From Delphinus delphis (lineage: Eukaryota; Chordata; Mammalia; Artiodactyla; Delphinidae), in the NCBI RefSeq assembly GCF_949987515.2, contig NC_082694.2, positions 69,872,080 through 69,936,079 on the forward strand: a DNA stretch of 64,000 bases. Direction: 5' to 3'. The position numbers were made by a program, and so were the translations under genes. Positions 56,101-63,026 of the stretch are shown here, piece by piece (position 1 is the stretch's first letter; each line of letters opens with the position of its first letter). The notes beneath the pieces were generated by a model. It did not search any database and was not told the DNA's origin. It saw only the letters and a list, made by a program, of their open reading frames with translations.

Positions 56101-57472
56101 ACTCCTCAAAACTGTCAAGGTTATCAAAAACAAGAAAAGTCTGAGAAATTGTCATAGCCAAGAGGAGCCTTGAGACGTGATGAGTAAATGTGATGTGGTA
56201 CTCTGGATGAGATCCCAGAACAGAAAAAGAACATCAGGTGAAAACTAAGGAGATCTGAATAAAGTATGCGCCTACGTTAATAATAATGTGTAAATATCGG
56301 TTCATTAATTGTGACAAATGTACCATAAGATGTTAATAACAGGGAAAACCGGGTGTGGAGTATATGGGAACTCTGTATGTACGATCTTCACAATTTTTCT
56401 GTAAATCTATTCTAAAATATTCTAGAACCATTCTAAAACTAAAAGATTAAAGTATATCTGGGGAGAGTGGTAATGGAACCATCTTCCTACTTTAGGCTAA
56501 AAATGACAGAACATACAGGACCTGGTGATTCACCGGCTGGTGGGTGGGGTAGAGGACTCAGTAGTGAAAGCGACTCAGGTAGCAAGGACGAAAGGTTACT
56601 GCCCAGATGTGGGGCTTGGGCAACTGACTGGACGGATAGTGGAGTCATTCACTGATAAGCGAGTCGTGGAGGAGAACCGTACGTGAAGGAAAGTGAACAA
56701 CCAGCATTTACTGGAGGCCCATTATGTACTAGGCGCTTCTCCAATTCTCATAATCATTCCGCATCGTAGAGACTATTATTTGGCCCAAAGCCAAATAAAG
56801 AAATTAGATTCTGGTATCAGGTTCGGTATCAGGTTTATATGTACTCCAAAGCCCGCGCTCTTTCCACTACACAGTTCCAGTTCCTGCCTGTGCACACGTA
56901 CTTCACTGGCCGCCCAGGCGCCTCTTTGCTGGGAGTGGAAGCGAGCGCATCAGCAGTTTGGCCCCAGCAGTCACTCTCCCTCCCCGGGCCTCATCTGCCA
57001 AATGATTCTCTCCATCTCCGAAGTTGAACGCAAGAGAGCCGAGTAGAAACTTCTTCATTAAAATGAAGACAATTAAGACACCACCGAAGGGAACTGCATC
57101 ACCTCTCAGGGGACTAAAAATAATAATAATAACGAAGTAAAGAAGCGAAGGGAATTCTCTCGCTCCACTCTCGTCGACCGGTCTCCTAAGGAAAAGGCAA
57201 TCCCCCGGGAGGGTACCGAGTCGGAGCGGCGGGCCTAGGATGCTCCCACGCTCCCCGACCCCAAAGCCCCAGCACTCGGCAGGACCCACGGAGAAACTCC
57301 CTTCAGCCTGCCCGGAGCCACGCGGCACAAGGTGACACGGACCGCGCCGGCCCCTTAGGCGCCTAGGAGAGGCCGGGACCAGCAGGGAGAGTGGAGTCCG
57401 CGGGGCCCGCGCTACCTTGTATTTATCAAAGCCGGCCAGCTGCTCCGGGCTCACGTATTCGTAACCAGCCAT
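19981..57472 (-). CDS. SELENOI: SELENOI / EPT1, ethanolaminephosphotransferase 1, selenoprotein (397 aa, 10 exons)
   Basis: Transfers phosphoethanolamine from CDP-ethanolamine to diacylglycerol or alkylacylglycerol, the last step of the Kennedy pathway for phosphatidylethanolamine and plasmalogen precursors, in ER/Golgi membranes. Exons: 57,472-57,416; 39,682-39,614; 39,144-39,036; 36,879-36,805; 31,565-31,303; 30,372-30,264; 25,140-25,092; 23,678-23,498; 22,274-22,092; 20,079-19,981. All junctions join in frame to 397 residues, the length of the human protein. The CDP-alcohol phosphotransferase signature DGxxARx8Gx3Dx3D is intact (D107, G108, A111, R112, G121, D125, D129). Several hydrophobic helices follow. 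Codon 387 is TGA between Asp and Leu, with an in-frame tail MEEKNIGL and then TAA, so it must be read as selenocysteine. All key residues are present and the gene looks functional. Confidence 0.98.
20014..20016 (-). promoter_or_regulatory. SELENOI: Selenocysteine UGA codon (Sec387)
   Basis: In-frame TGA on the minus strand, followed by ten conserved codons and a TAA. Known family biology requires a SECIS hairpin in the 3'UTR to decode it. Confidence 0.96.
20080..22091 (-). other. SELENOI intron 9
   Basis: 21,230-21,620 resembles an old L1 (gaataatatccta..., atggaatattgtacagcaat). The rest is AT-rich with nothing recognised. Confidence 0.6.
22092..22274 (-). CDS. SELENOI: SELENOI exon 9
   Basis: 183 nt, residues 305-365: [18 protein letters not shown], helix [18 protein letters not shown] and helix [18 protein letters not shown]. 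Acceptor CTTCAAG, donor GTGAGT. Confidence 0.97.
22275..23497 (-). other. SELENOI intron 8
   Basis: Contains a (GT)n run at 23,080-23,109 and a possible MER5-like relic near 22,390-22,470. Nothing else recognised. Confidence 0.55.
23080..23109. repeat. (GT)n microsatellite
   Basis: About 15 uninterrupted GT units in intron 8; probably length-variable. Confidence 0.95.
23498..23678 (-). CDS. SELENOI: SELENOI exon 8
   Basis: 181 nt, completes Arg244 and covers residues 245-304: [20 protein letters not shown], a helix [12 protein letters not shown], and [13 protein letters not shown]. Ends ACA|GTAAGA. The NIT near the end is NST in the human protein I recall, a mild change. Confidence 0.97.
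23735..23945. repeat. MIR-family SINE
   Basis: Core phrases cacaataaccccatggcata and taacttgctaccaagtggca match the MIR pattern. Lies in intron 7. Confidence 0.75.
23946..25091 (-). other. SELENOI intron 7, remainder
   Basis: 24,290-24,530 resembles an L2 interior. 24,530-24,720 is a less AT-rich stretch I do not recognise. No exon evidence. Confidence 0.45.
25092..25140 (-). CDS. SELENOI: SELENOI exon 7 (49 nt)
   Basis: The smallest exon. It completes Gly228, encodes [15 protein letters not shown] and begins Arg244. Acceptor TTCCTTTTAG, donor GTAAGT. Confidence 0.96.
25290..25525 (+). repeat. MIR-family SINE
   Basis: aatctcagttgtgctaccaa, then tgtgacttcaggcaactttt, cctcagtttcctc and agtacctggtatatagtaaa are the MIR consensus in order. 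Lies in intron 6. Confidence 0.88.
25560..26480. other. SELENOI intron 6, pyrimidine-rich part
   Basis: 25,690-26,100 may be L2-like. No exon or protein recognised. Confidence 0.4.
26484..26820 (+). mobile_element. CHR SINE, long form
   Basis: Plus copy from ggggcttccctgctggcata to gcagccaaaaacaaataaat with an (AAAT)n tail. Flanks agatgaaaagg and agatgaaaaaa give the target duplication. Confidence 0.92.
27655..28500 (+). mobile_element. Old L1 fragment (L1M type)
   Basis: Plus-strand ORF2 end and 3'UTR pattern: ccataataagagaaatgcaa, ggcaaaaatccaaaagtttg, aaagactggaaataacacaa. Lies in intron 6; inactive. A CA run sits at 28,289-28,303. Confidence 0.8.
28500..30263 (-). other. SELENOI intron 6, remainder
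   Basis: AT-rich sequence with no exon or repeat I can name with confidence. Confidence 0.45.
30264..30372 (-). CDS. SELENOI: SELENOI exon 6
   Basis: 109 nt, residues 192-227 plus one base: [20 protein letters not shown] then [16 protein letters not shown]. Donor GTAAGA. Confidence 0.97.
31085..31180 (+). repeat. Old L1 3' end
   Basis: tactattctctctacttttg followed by tggaaattttccataaataa and an A-rich tail. Lies in intron 5. Confidence 0.65.
31303..31565 (-). CDS. SELENOI: SELENOI exon 5 (catalytic motif)
   Basis: 263 nt, residues 104-191. Holds the whole catalytic CDP-alcohol phosphotransferase motif, whose aspartates D107, D125 and D129, with D104 next to them, bind metal and CDP-ethanolamine in this family. 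Two hydrophobic helices and the [12 protein letters not shown] segment follow. Acceptor GTTGCAG, donor GTAAGT. Confidence 0.98.
31566..32145 (-). other. SELENOI intron 4, first part
   Basis: No repeat or exon recognised. Confidence 0.4.
32147..32358 (+). mobile_element. CHR SINE, cetacean gagaggcc-tail form
   Basis: Plus copy with ggcttccctggtggcgcagt head and cctgcgtaccgcaaaaaaa tail. Target duplication a(a/g)gaataaatttatt at 32,131 and 32,365. Confidence 0.94.
32400..32692. mobile_element. L1 3'UTR pieces in opposite orientations
   Basis: 32,400-32,510 is plus-strand L1 3'UTR (gggattgacagatatacact; aagaacctgctgtataaata). 32,530-32,684 is a minus-strand L1 3' end flanked by gcactatt at 32,522 and 32,686. 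Confidence 0.8.
32695..33640. repeat. L2-like LINE relic
   Basis: Phrases such as gtgccctcaaagagtttaca and the following glycine/lysine-coding purine-rich sequence follow the L2 3' half. Broken throughout. Confidence 0.6.
33699..33713. repeat. G-run
   Basis: A run of 14 or so G within a purine-rich stretch. Confidence 0.9.
33714..34470 (-). other. SELENOI intron 4, unassigned stretch
   Basis: No exon seen; 33,860-33,970 may be an L2 3' end. Otherwise unrecognised. Confidence 0.4.
34481..35309 (+). mobile_element. Three nested CHR SINEs
   Basis: The outer SINE (34,481-34,701 continuing 35,231-35,309) is flanked by aaaagactct at 34,471 and 35,310. A second SINE starts at 34,702 and duplicates agagaagccacctc (34,688-34,701 and 35,231-35,244). 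A third, of the gagaggcc-tail form, starts near 35,025 in the A-rich tail of the second. All read on the plus strand. Confidence 0.92.
35415..35515 (-). mobile_element. CHR-type SINE, short form
   Basis: Minus copy with gggacttccctggaggtcca head and gtggccaaaaaaac tail. Confidence 0.83.
35740..35960. repeat. L2 3' end
   Basis: tactgagtacctcctatgga, then ggcactgttctta, and agtacccaccctcaaggaac, in L2 order. Confidence 0.65.
36175..36625. repeat. hAT-type relic interrupted by a SINE
   Basis: Flanking parts gggttgggaaatatttcttg and ggccagatttggcgtacaag belong to one element of the kind also seen at 43,840 (inverse-repeat ends gttggaaa/tttgccaac). The SINE at 36,361 splits it. Confidence 0.75.
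36361..36560 (+). mobile_element. CHR SINE, cetacean gagaggcc-tail form, inside a hAT relic
   Basis: Full copy with target duplication aaaacagacaacaggc at 36,344-36,359 and 36,569-36,584, identical on both sides. Confidence 0.95.
36805..36879 (-). CDS. SELENOI: SELENOI exon 4
   Basis: 75 nt, completes Ala79 and runs to the first base of Asp104: [11 protein letters not shown] then a membrane helix [13 protein letters not shown]. Acceptor TTTACAG, donor GTAAGA. Confidence 0.97.
37390..37545 (+). repeat. MIR-family SINE
   Basis: gttctagtcctggctctgtg followed by ccatttaaccttcctgtct. Lies in intron 3. Confidence 0.7.
37967..38195. mobile_element. hAT-Charlie type MITE (MER1-like)
   Basis: Starts cagcggtccccaacc and ends ggttggggaccccgg as imperfect terminal inverted repeats, with an 8-bp target duplication aattgtag / aattatag (37,959 and 38,196). 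The interior contains caccagggaccggtttcatg. About 229 bp and non-coding. Confidence 0.88.
38196..39035 (-). other. SELENOI intron 3, remainder
   Basis: No repeat or extra exon recognised. Confidence 0.45.
39036..39144 (-). CDS. SELENOI: SELENOI exon 3
   Basis: 109 nt, residues 43-78 plus one base. Carries the first membrane helix ([19 protein letters not shown]). Donor GTAAGA. Confidence 0.97.
39614..39682 (-). CDS. SELENOI: SELENOI exon 2
   Basis: 69 nt, residues 20-42 ([10 protein letters not shown] ... WNTVVK). Acceptor TTAACAG, donor GTAAGA. Confidence 0.97.
39776..40097 (+). mobile_element. CHR SINE, long form
   Basis: Plus copy from gggacttccctggtggtgca to gcagccaaaaatatataaat. Target duplication gaaaataatagta at about 39,759 and 40,099. 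Inserted about 90 bp upstream of exon 2 in gene direction, in intron 1. Confidence 0.93.
40395..40580 (+). repeat. MIR-family SINE
   Basis: accttgggtaagttacttaa, then gtacaatgaggatcacagcc and cacagttagtgctatataag in consensus order. Confidence 0.85.
41029..41078. mobile_element. 50-bp mariner relic
   Basis: ttgggttggcc and ggccaacccaa form perfect 11-bp inverted ends. The left side continues aaaaagttcgttcgggtttt, the mariner terminal consensus of mammals. The interior is almost entirely deleted. Confidence 0.88.
41079..41973. other. SELENOI intron 1, unassigned stretch
   Basis: 41,280-41,890 is less AT-rich than its surroundings and has two modest open frames, but I recognise no protein and no splice context. 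Confidence 0.35.
41988..42353 (-). mobile_element. CHR SINE with an extra 3' segment
   Basis: Minus-strand long-form SINE (42,353-42,045) with an A-rich tail, then about 45 bp of non-SINE sequence (42,035-41,988) and the target copy. The duplication aaattctgaagttt is perfect at 41,974-41,987 and 42,354-42,367. Confidence 0.9.
42800..42935. repeat. MER5-like DNA relic
   Basis: ccagtgccctggagaaaggc followed by gagaaccacaacctgagttt resembles the end of MER5-type elements. Confidence 0.4.
43013..43371 (-). mobile_element. CHR SINE, long form
   Basis: Minus copy. Flanked by ctggcctcttt at 43,002-43,012 and 43,372-43,382. Confidence 0.93.
43383..43507 (-). mobile_element. CHR-type SINE, short form
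   Basis: Minus copy directly beside the previous one. Flanked by ctggcctcttt at 43,372-43,382 and 43,508-43,518. Confidence 0.92.
43838..44045. repeat. hAT-type relic
   Basis: accagaggttggaaagcttt ... gttccaataaaactttattc ... gtttgacaaccagtgct. Same family as 36,175 and 8,635. Confidence 0.75.
44046..44755. other. SELENOI intron 1, unassigned stretch
   Basis: Nothing recognised. Confidence 0.4.
44760..45110 (+). repeat. L2 3' part
   Basis: ctgagtgcctatgattgtgc, then caggcactgtgctaggc, and the following gcttttcaggggaggggaca match L2. Confidence 0.7.
45115..45365 (+). repeat. L1 3' end fragment
   Basis: gagattccatttatatgaag, then atcatggtggtggttacata and tcaaattgtgtacttaagat follow an old L1 3'UTR. 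A (GT)n run follows at 45,394-45,425. Confidence 0.75.
45805..46335. repeat. Unclassified repeat, copy A
   Basis: About 530 bp matching 59,367-60,160 over its whole length apart from a SINE in the other copy. Shared phrases include aaattggctctaa/aagttggctctaa and gttaatca(t/c)ttcagatg. The family is unknown to me. Confidence 0.8.
46340..47200. other. SELENOI intron 1, unassigned stretch
   Basis: No exon or named repeat; open frames at 46,342-46,757 have no recognisable protein. Confidence 0.4.
47200..47300. repeat. MIR/L2-like fragment
   Basis: ctattttacagatgaagaaa with the flanking pattern of MIR-type elements. Confidence 0.55.
47455..48056 (+). mobile_element. MLT1-like solo LTR (ERVL-MaLR)
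   Basis: About 600 bp ending agtctgtggtaatttgttat ... gaaaactaata, with AATAAA in gagacaataaatgtgtgctg. These are features of an MLT1/MaLR LTR. No internal retroviral genes beside it. Confidence 0.8.
48245..48425 (-). repeat. MER5A-like hAT relic
   Basis: ggccccaccctaaatacaca and cccaggtgattctgaggcac in MER5 order. Confidence 0.75.
48430..49190. other. SELENOI intron 1, unassigned stretch
   Basis: A G-run at 48,633-48,642. A small L2-like phrase (caaggcactgtgctag) at 48,567. Otherwise nothing recognised. Confidence 0.4.
49195..49385 (+). repeat. MIR/L2-like fragment
   Basis: agtgccaggcactttacaaa, then atgaggcaggtactacccca and catttcacagatgagcaaac. Confidence 0.75.
49685..49935 (+). repeat. 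MIR-family SINE
   Basis: gcctgggttcaaatctcagc, then cagtaaaatggggtaaataa and agtaagtgctatataaatgt; a near full-length MIR. Confidence 0.9.
49936..51273. other. SELENOI intron 1, unassigned stretch
   Basis: About 1.3 kb with no SINE or L1 I can name. No exon seen. Confidence 0.4.
51288..52030 (-). mobile_element. L1 3' fragment with intact target duplication
   Basis: Minus-strand ORF2 end ([20 protein letters not shown], then [10 protein letters not shown] and WKQPKCP) and 3'UTR ending in A-run. Direct repeat caaatacccttttt at 51,274-51,287 and 52,031-52,044. Shorter than and about as diverged as the copy at 3,645. Inactive. Confidence 0.94.
52230..53130 (+). repeat. L2 relic with a MER5-like insertion
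   Basis: ttgccagggtgagcttccta, then the tail gagcaggccctgaataaatg at 53,085. 52,450-52,600 (aagaaccacctgaggtatgt; ccccaggtgattctaaagcc) is MER5-like. Confidence 0.7.
53131..55085. other. SELENOI intron 1, unassigned stretch
   Basis: 53,690-53,870 looks L2-like (caaatgcctactctgttcat). The rest has nothing recognised. Confidence 0.4.
55090..55680. repeat. L2 relic
   Basis: tgtttactggatgcctatgc, then agcactgtgctcaggtc and caaaggagtgatgtgaccag in L2 order. Confidence 0.75.
55685..56465 (+). repeat. Old L1 3'UTR (L1M type)
   Basis: aatccatgaattcatactga-like start, gtgacaaatgtaccataaga and cacaatttttctgtaaatct near its end. Confidence 0.8.
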
Positions 57473-57800
57473 GACGACGCGAACACTAGCGCCCACTCGG
57501 CAGCGACGCTCCACGACGAGATGGGGAAACACGAGCACCACACCAGCTGGGCAAGACTGGGAAGACCTGGGCTGGCAAAGGAGCTGGAAAAGCCGTGCTC
57601 CGCCCACCGCGCACGCGTAACCACCCCAGCCACTTCCGCCGCCTCCCAGAGCGCAAGCGCAGCCCCCACTTCTCCCCGCCCACCGAGGGGGTGTAGCTAG
57701 CAGGCTCACGCGGTTCCCCCTTCGCGCAGTCGCAGTCCAATCAGCGTAGATCGGGAGCCACTAAGTTCCGCCTTCTAGGCTTCCTCGTCGCTTTATTAGC
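57100..57800 (-). promoter_or_regulatory. SELENOI CpG island and promoter
   Basis: CpG-rich block spanning exon 1. Above the start codon the sequence has an NRF1-like core cgcgcacgcg (57,608-57,617) and a second gcgcaagcgc (57,651-57,660), an ETS-like cacttccgcc (57,631-57,640) and a CCAAT box (57,737-57,741). No TATA box. This is the pattern of a housekeeping promoter. Binding itself is inference. Confidence 0.75.
57416..57472 (-). CDS. SELENOI: SELENOI exon 1 (coding part)
   Basis: Encodes residues 1-19 ([19 protein letters not shown]) and ends in phase 0 at AAG|GTAGCG. The frame stays open upstream and into the intron, which creates a longer spurious frame; the family start is this ATG. 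Confidence 0.98.
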
Positions 57801-58420
57801 TAGCGTCAAAATTGGTGAGTTGAGGTAAGGCAAGAGGGGAGGTGAAAGGTCAGTTTCCCAGGAGTCCTTGCTCTTCGTCTTTGGGGTGTGCTGGCGGTGA
57901 TGTGGCATCTGTACCTGGGTAGAGCTTTGGGGTTACCTTTTTAGTCTTGGGGGGGTGGGGTAGGGTGATTGCGTGCGAATCAGTCAGCAGTACCTCAGGA
58001 AAGAGGGCTTAGTTCCCCCAAGCCGTGAAGTAAAAGCAGACAAAGCGTCTGTGCTCAGCCCGCTTACAGCTCCTGGCACAGTGCGCTGCACGCTGTAGCT
58101 TAGTGAACGTAATTTGCTGTAGAGAAGCCAGTGAGAGGCTTTTTGCAGTCGGTAAAGGGGCGTGAAAGAGCTTTGGAGACAAACCCCTAGGGACAGCGTT
58201 GTTTGTGAACCTTGGACACACTCCGCTCTATTTATTGCTCTGTTCCAAATGAAGATTGCCAGTGTCTCCCGACCAGATAAAAACACTGATCCCTGAGTCT
58301 CTAGGGGTCCTTAAATGCGTTTGCAAGAAGTGCGTTTACATAACTGGAGACAATTACGGAAAGAACACTAGATCGATGGCTAGTGTGTATCAGACTAATA
58401 ATAAAATTGAATAATGGTAA
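57801..58420. other. Sequence upstream of SELENOI
   Basis: No exon recognised. I expected the neighbour ADGRF3 on this side but see none of its conserved segments. Confidence 0.4.
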
Positions 58421-58424
58421 TAGT

Positions 58425-58620
58425 TGCTACCATTTATTGATCGCCTTATAGGTGGGGAAATTTACATAGCTTATCACCAACCCCTGTAACAACACGGTGA
58501 GAAACGGAAGGCATTTTACCCACTTTGCAGATTAGGAAATCAAAATTCTGACTACCTAACCTGACCAGGATCACTTAATTACACAGCTCAGAAATGGTCA
58601 ACCCAAACTTGGTCTCTGGT
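58425..58620. repeat. MIR-like fragment
   Basis: gctaccatttattgatcgcc, then ccactttgcagattaggaaa and cacttaattacacagctcag. Confidence 0.7.
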
Positions 58621-58813
58621 ATGGAAAGCCACCACATAAGGAAGCCTCTCAATCTCTCTGGGACTCTGAAACAAGGGCAATTATTTTGAGATCTCTTATG
58701 TTCTTTGCATTCATTCATTCAACAAATACTAATTGAGGACTCAATATATGTCAAGTATATTATTGTTTCTGCATATGTCTTACCTTCTAAACTTCAAGAT
58801 TCTCACGAGATAG

Positions 58814-59157
58814 GGACTTCCCTGGTGGCGCAGTGGTTAAGAATCCACCTGCCAATGCAGGGGACACGGGTTCGAGCCCTGGTCCGGGAAGATCCCACAT
58901 GCCACGGAGCAACTAAGCCCGTGCACCACAACTACTGAGCCTGCACTCTAGAGCCTAAGAGCCCCAACTACTGAGCCCGCGTGTCACAACTACTGAAGCC
59001 CACGCACCTAGAGCTCATGCTCCGCAACAAGAGAAGCCACCGCAATGATAAGCCCGCACACCACAACAAAGAGCAGCCCCCACTCGCTGCAACTAGAGAA
59101 AACCCGCGCAGCAACGAAGACCCAACACAGCCAAAAATAAATAAATAAATAAATAAA
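58814..59157 (+). mobile_element. CHR SINE, long form
   Basis: Plus copy from gggacttccctggtggcgca to an (AAAT)n tail. Target duplication agattct(c/t)acgag at 58,799 and 59,158. Confidence 0.94.
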
Positions 59158-59366
59158 GATTCTTACGAGGTAATAGATATAAAACATCTATCATCATACT
59201 TGGGGCATGGTAGATGAGCAATAAATTTGGGTATTATTTTCCCTCACTTGCCCTAAGGGGAGGATTTGTATCTTATACAACCTAATTTTCCCCATGTCCC
59301 ATAGCTTAGCAGCTTGCAAATGGTACATGGTCAACACCTTCTGCTGAATGAGTGAGCAAAGATCTC

Positions 59367-60160
59367 TGATACACTGTGAAGTGCCCAGCTTTGAAAAGGA
59401 CATTGGAAATGTGAACCTCCCTTTAAGAAGGAAGTTGGCTCTAATGAAAGGAAAACTATGAAACCACCTCCTTATGAAAGTATTTTCTTTGTGCAGGTAC
59501 TGTATTTAAATCCTCTCTGTATTAATAAGAAAACTGAATTGGAATTTTAGACAAATCTGTTAATCAGACTGAAGCTATTCTCCCAAGTAATACACTATAG
59601 ATTTCCTCTATTATGTGTTTCTTTTAATCGATATGGAGAGAAAAAATACTTGTATGATTTTTATTTTTTAATTTTTTTATAGAAATCCACTTTATTTTTG
59701 GCTGCGTTGGGTCTTCGTGGCTGCACACAGGCGTCCTCTAGTTGTGGGGAGCGGGGGGTACTCTTCATTGCAGTGCGCGGGCCTCTCATCGTGGTGGCCT
59801 CGCGGAACACAAGCTCTAGGCATGCGGGCTCTAGAGCACAGGCTCAGTAGTTGTGGCACCCAGGCTTAGTTGCTCCGCAGCATGTGGGATCTTCCCGGAC
59901 CAGGGCTCAAACCCCTGTCGCCTGCAGTGGCGGGCGAATTCTTAACCACTGTGCCATCAGGGAAGCCCTAAATGATTTTTAATATAAGACCTGTGGTTAC
60001 GGATCTGGCATATAAACTTCATACTTGTAAAAGATATTTAGTTAATTGTGAAAAGCCATAAAATGTGACTTGAGTACGTGCACCTAATAGTAGCTCATAA
60101 ACTGCAGTTACTGTTAATCACTTCAGATGAAGCAAATTCAAAGTGACACTTCTGATTTTG
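59367..60160. repeat. Unclassified repeat, copy B, split by a SINE
   Basis: Matches copy A (45,805-46,335) at both sides of the SINE at 59,670-59,968: the match stops at tatgatttttatt and resumes at aatgatttttaatataa. Confidence 0.8.
59670..59968 (-). mobile_element. CHR SINE, long form
   Basis: Minus copy. Target duplication atgattttta at about 59,655 and 59,971. Lies inside repeat copy B. Confidence 0.92.
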
Positions 60161-60429
60161 TAAAATTTTTTCCTACCTCTCTAACATTTTCTTCAAAAGC
60201 AGTGTTTTAAAAAGAGCAGCTTTTAATTTTGTGAAAGCAGTTACAATTTGCTGCCTCTCTTCTAGCAGAAGATTGTGACAAGTTTGAATCAATTATGAGT
60301 CAGTCTGAGAATTTCTAAACTAAAACATAACACAGAACTTTGTCTATACTTTGACATCTGTTACGTACTGGCTGTGTGATCCTAGACAGCTTACTTCACC
60401 TAAACGTGTTCTTTCTCTCTTTTTTTTTT

Positions 60430-60445
60430 AAATCACATTGAGTAT

Positions 60446-60476
<31 letters not shown>

Positions 60477-60739
60477 TTGGCTGCGTTGGGTCTTTGTTGT
60501 TGTGCGGGCTTTCTCTAGTTGCGGTGAGTGGGGGCTATTCTTTGTCACGGTGCGCGGGCTTCTCATTGTGGTGGCTTCTCTTGTTGCGGAGCACGGGCTC
60601 TAGGCATGCGGGCTTCAGTAGTTGTGGTGCATGGGCTTAGTTGCTCCGCGGCATGTGGGATCTTCCCGGACCAGGGCTCGAACCTGTGTCCCCTGCATTG
60701 GCAGGTGGATTCTTGACCACTGTGCCATCAGGGAAGTCA
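60430..60739 (-). mobile_element. CHR SINE with (AAAT)n tail
   Basis: Minus copy with a (TTTA) run at 60,446-60,478 on the plus strand, then ggctgcgttgggtctttgtt. Flanks acgtgttct and acatgttct are the target. Confidence 0.9.
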
Positions 60740-60744
60740 CATAA

Positions 60745-62840
60745 CATGTTCTCTTTTTTAAAGAGTGGGCATTAGACTAAATCTCTAAGATCCTATTTAT
60801 CTCTGAAATTTAATTAAACTATATCATTTAACTTCTCTAAGATGAGATCAACTGATCTGTAAAGTGATCATAATTCTTGTCCTACCTTATAGTTATTTCA
60901 TAGAGCACGTGAAGTGGTATGGCATAAGCCTGTTAAATTAAACCCATACAAATATAAGATATTATTTTTCCAAAACCCCATGAATTCTGGACCTGGGTGA
61001 GTTTTACCAGGTACTCTCACCCAGGAAGAGAAAATTGTCGAGTAAACAAGTTTGCCTTTGCAAGTGAATCACCTTCCCGGCTCCTCTTTCCTGAATTCCA
61101 TTCGAGGGCGCAGTTATCCCTAAGGCCCCCCAGAGCTGCCAGGGACCACTTCTTATTGGCCTGGCCAGTCCCTTCTCTACCCCATGCTGTCTCTTCCTTC
61201 TGCACCACAATACTGAGCACAGTTTGCTATTGCTTGCTTCCTTGGTCTGCCTCCTCATCCACTGAAGTTCCTCTCTTCTTTATCTCATACACTCAAGGTC
61301 AGGCTTTTTGCCTTCCAGAATAATAATCATAAAAGATATTTGTGCTAGAACAATGTTATCAATTTCCTAATATAACCTGGGTTGGGGTGTGGGGGAAATG
61401 GTATAATTCCTACAATTCCTGTTTTACTTAGTCAGAAGTAAGACAGAGTCAGATAAATGGAGATATCTAGAAAATTGGGAGTTAGTTAAGGACTAATACA
61501 GTTAGTAACTCCAATATAAGTTATTAAAGACATAAAAATAGGCAAGACTTCCCAAGGAAGCTTGTAAAAAGATACTGATTGGGTTTTTATTTTTAAACAA
61601 TGATAAAGCCTTATATTCATAAACTCAAAGCAGTTTGACATCTCACTAGATATCCTAACAACCCTGCACCGTGGCTGGGTAGTTGTTCTAATTGTACAGA
61701 ACAGAACAACAGAAGAATTACATTTGGGCAAGTTTTTGGGAAAACTTGCCCAAAAGTTTATGGTAAAGCTGGAATAAGAGAACAGGTCATCAAACTTCTA
61801 GTTGAATAATTTTTCCACTGCACCATGCTTCTACAAGTTACCATGGTAAGATGTTTTAAAAAAGAAAATTCACAGGTTAGTTTTTAATCAAGTCTGGAGT
61901 GGGGGGAAAGAAAAACTAGGAAAGAACTGAACAGAGTCATTATGTTGCTCGTTGTTTCTTAAAAATGAAATTCCCTGGCTAGCGTAAACCTTCTCAGGTT
62001 GGGTTTTGTCTGCCCGGTTTTTGCTGTGTTTTACGTTTTTCAAAAATAATCCTACTAGGTAAGAATGAGTACTGTATTTGAGTGGGACAATCAAATGCTT
62101 TATCACAGGAAAGGGCTGTGCAGTATACTGAGTTTCAGCATAAAGTAGTGCTGCTCTGTACCTTCTACTTCCCATGTCAGTGGAGGAGGGTGTTATCTCC
62201 ATGATTCTGTGACTCATCATCCCACTCACCTCCACTGATTCTCCAATGGTTCTCTGGCCATTTTTGTGCTCTTAACCCTTGAACACCAAGTCAGTGGTGT
62301 CAATAGTCATTCAAAACCAAAAGAAGCAGTGTAAAGATTCAGAGGGACCTGGAGGCCCAGTGTGATATGAGGTAAGAATAAAATCCAGACCCTCTATATA
62401 CTTGTCATTCTTGTTTTGAAGATGAGTGATTATTTCTCTTGTAAATCCATTATTCATGAGCATGACTATTAAATAAAAGGAGAATTATTTTTAAAAACTG
62501 ATCTCAGCAAAGTTTTACAGTGGGCAGAGTCTTATAGTCAGCATTCTCTGAAGTTCTGATAGTGACCCAACATCTGTATTTTCTGAGCAGAGAGAGAATT
62601 GATACCTCTCCTACACACACATCCTCCTCCCCATTATTGCTACACTAAAATGGAAGTAAGAAATAAATAAATAAATATTTTTAAAAAAATAAAATAAAAT
62701 GGAAGCAGAACTGTAGTTAAACCAACTACTAATCATTCAGATGGGTAGCCATAGTGGTTTCACCCCTGTCATGCCTCTCTCCTTATTCCTGTTTGCCTTA
62801 TCTAATGTCAGGTCTGTAAATATAACCAAGTGTAACCACT
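60745..62840. other. Unassigned intergenic DNA
   Basis: An open frame of 108 codons on the plus strand at 60,997-61,323 has no recognised protein. 61,600-61,760 looks MIR-like. No exon seen. Confidence 0.4.
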
Positions 62841-62842
62841 AT

Positions 62843-63026
62843 TTTTCTTTCTTTCTTCCTTTCTTTCTTTCTTTTTTTCTTTCTTTTTCCTTCCTTCCTT
62901 CCTTTCTTCCTTCCTTCCTTTCTTTCTTTCTTTCTTTCTTTCTTCCTTTCTTTCTTTCTTCCTTCCTTTCTTCCTTTCTTTCTTCCTTTCTTTCTTTTCT
63001 TTCTTTTCTTTCTTTCTTTCTTTCTT
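62843..63026. repeat. (CTTT)n/(CCTT)n pyrimidine tract
   Basis: About 185 bp of almost pure pyrimidine on the plus strand. It produces long Lys/Glu and Phe/Leu/Ser frames that are not proteins. Confidence 0.97.

Larger units (their letters stand above)
13435..57800 (-). other. SELENOI: SELENOI gene, approximate transcribed span plus promoter
   Basis: Gene body inferred from ten coding exons, the CpG-rich 5' region and a distal AATAAA at 13,461-13,456. The introns are 17.7, 0.5, 2.2, 5.2, 0.9, 5.1, 1.4, 1.2 and 2.0 kb in gene order, all with GT-AG ends. The exact 5' and 3' transcript ends are inferred, not observed. Confidence 0.85.

Noticed and set aside
56903..57709. 268-codon minus-strand frame over the SELENOI promoter
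   Set aside because: It includes SELENOI exon 1 but reads through its donor and the GC-rich flanks. The rest has no protein-like content.
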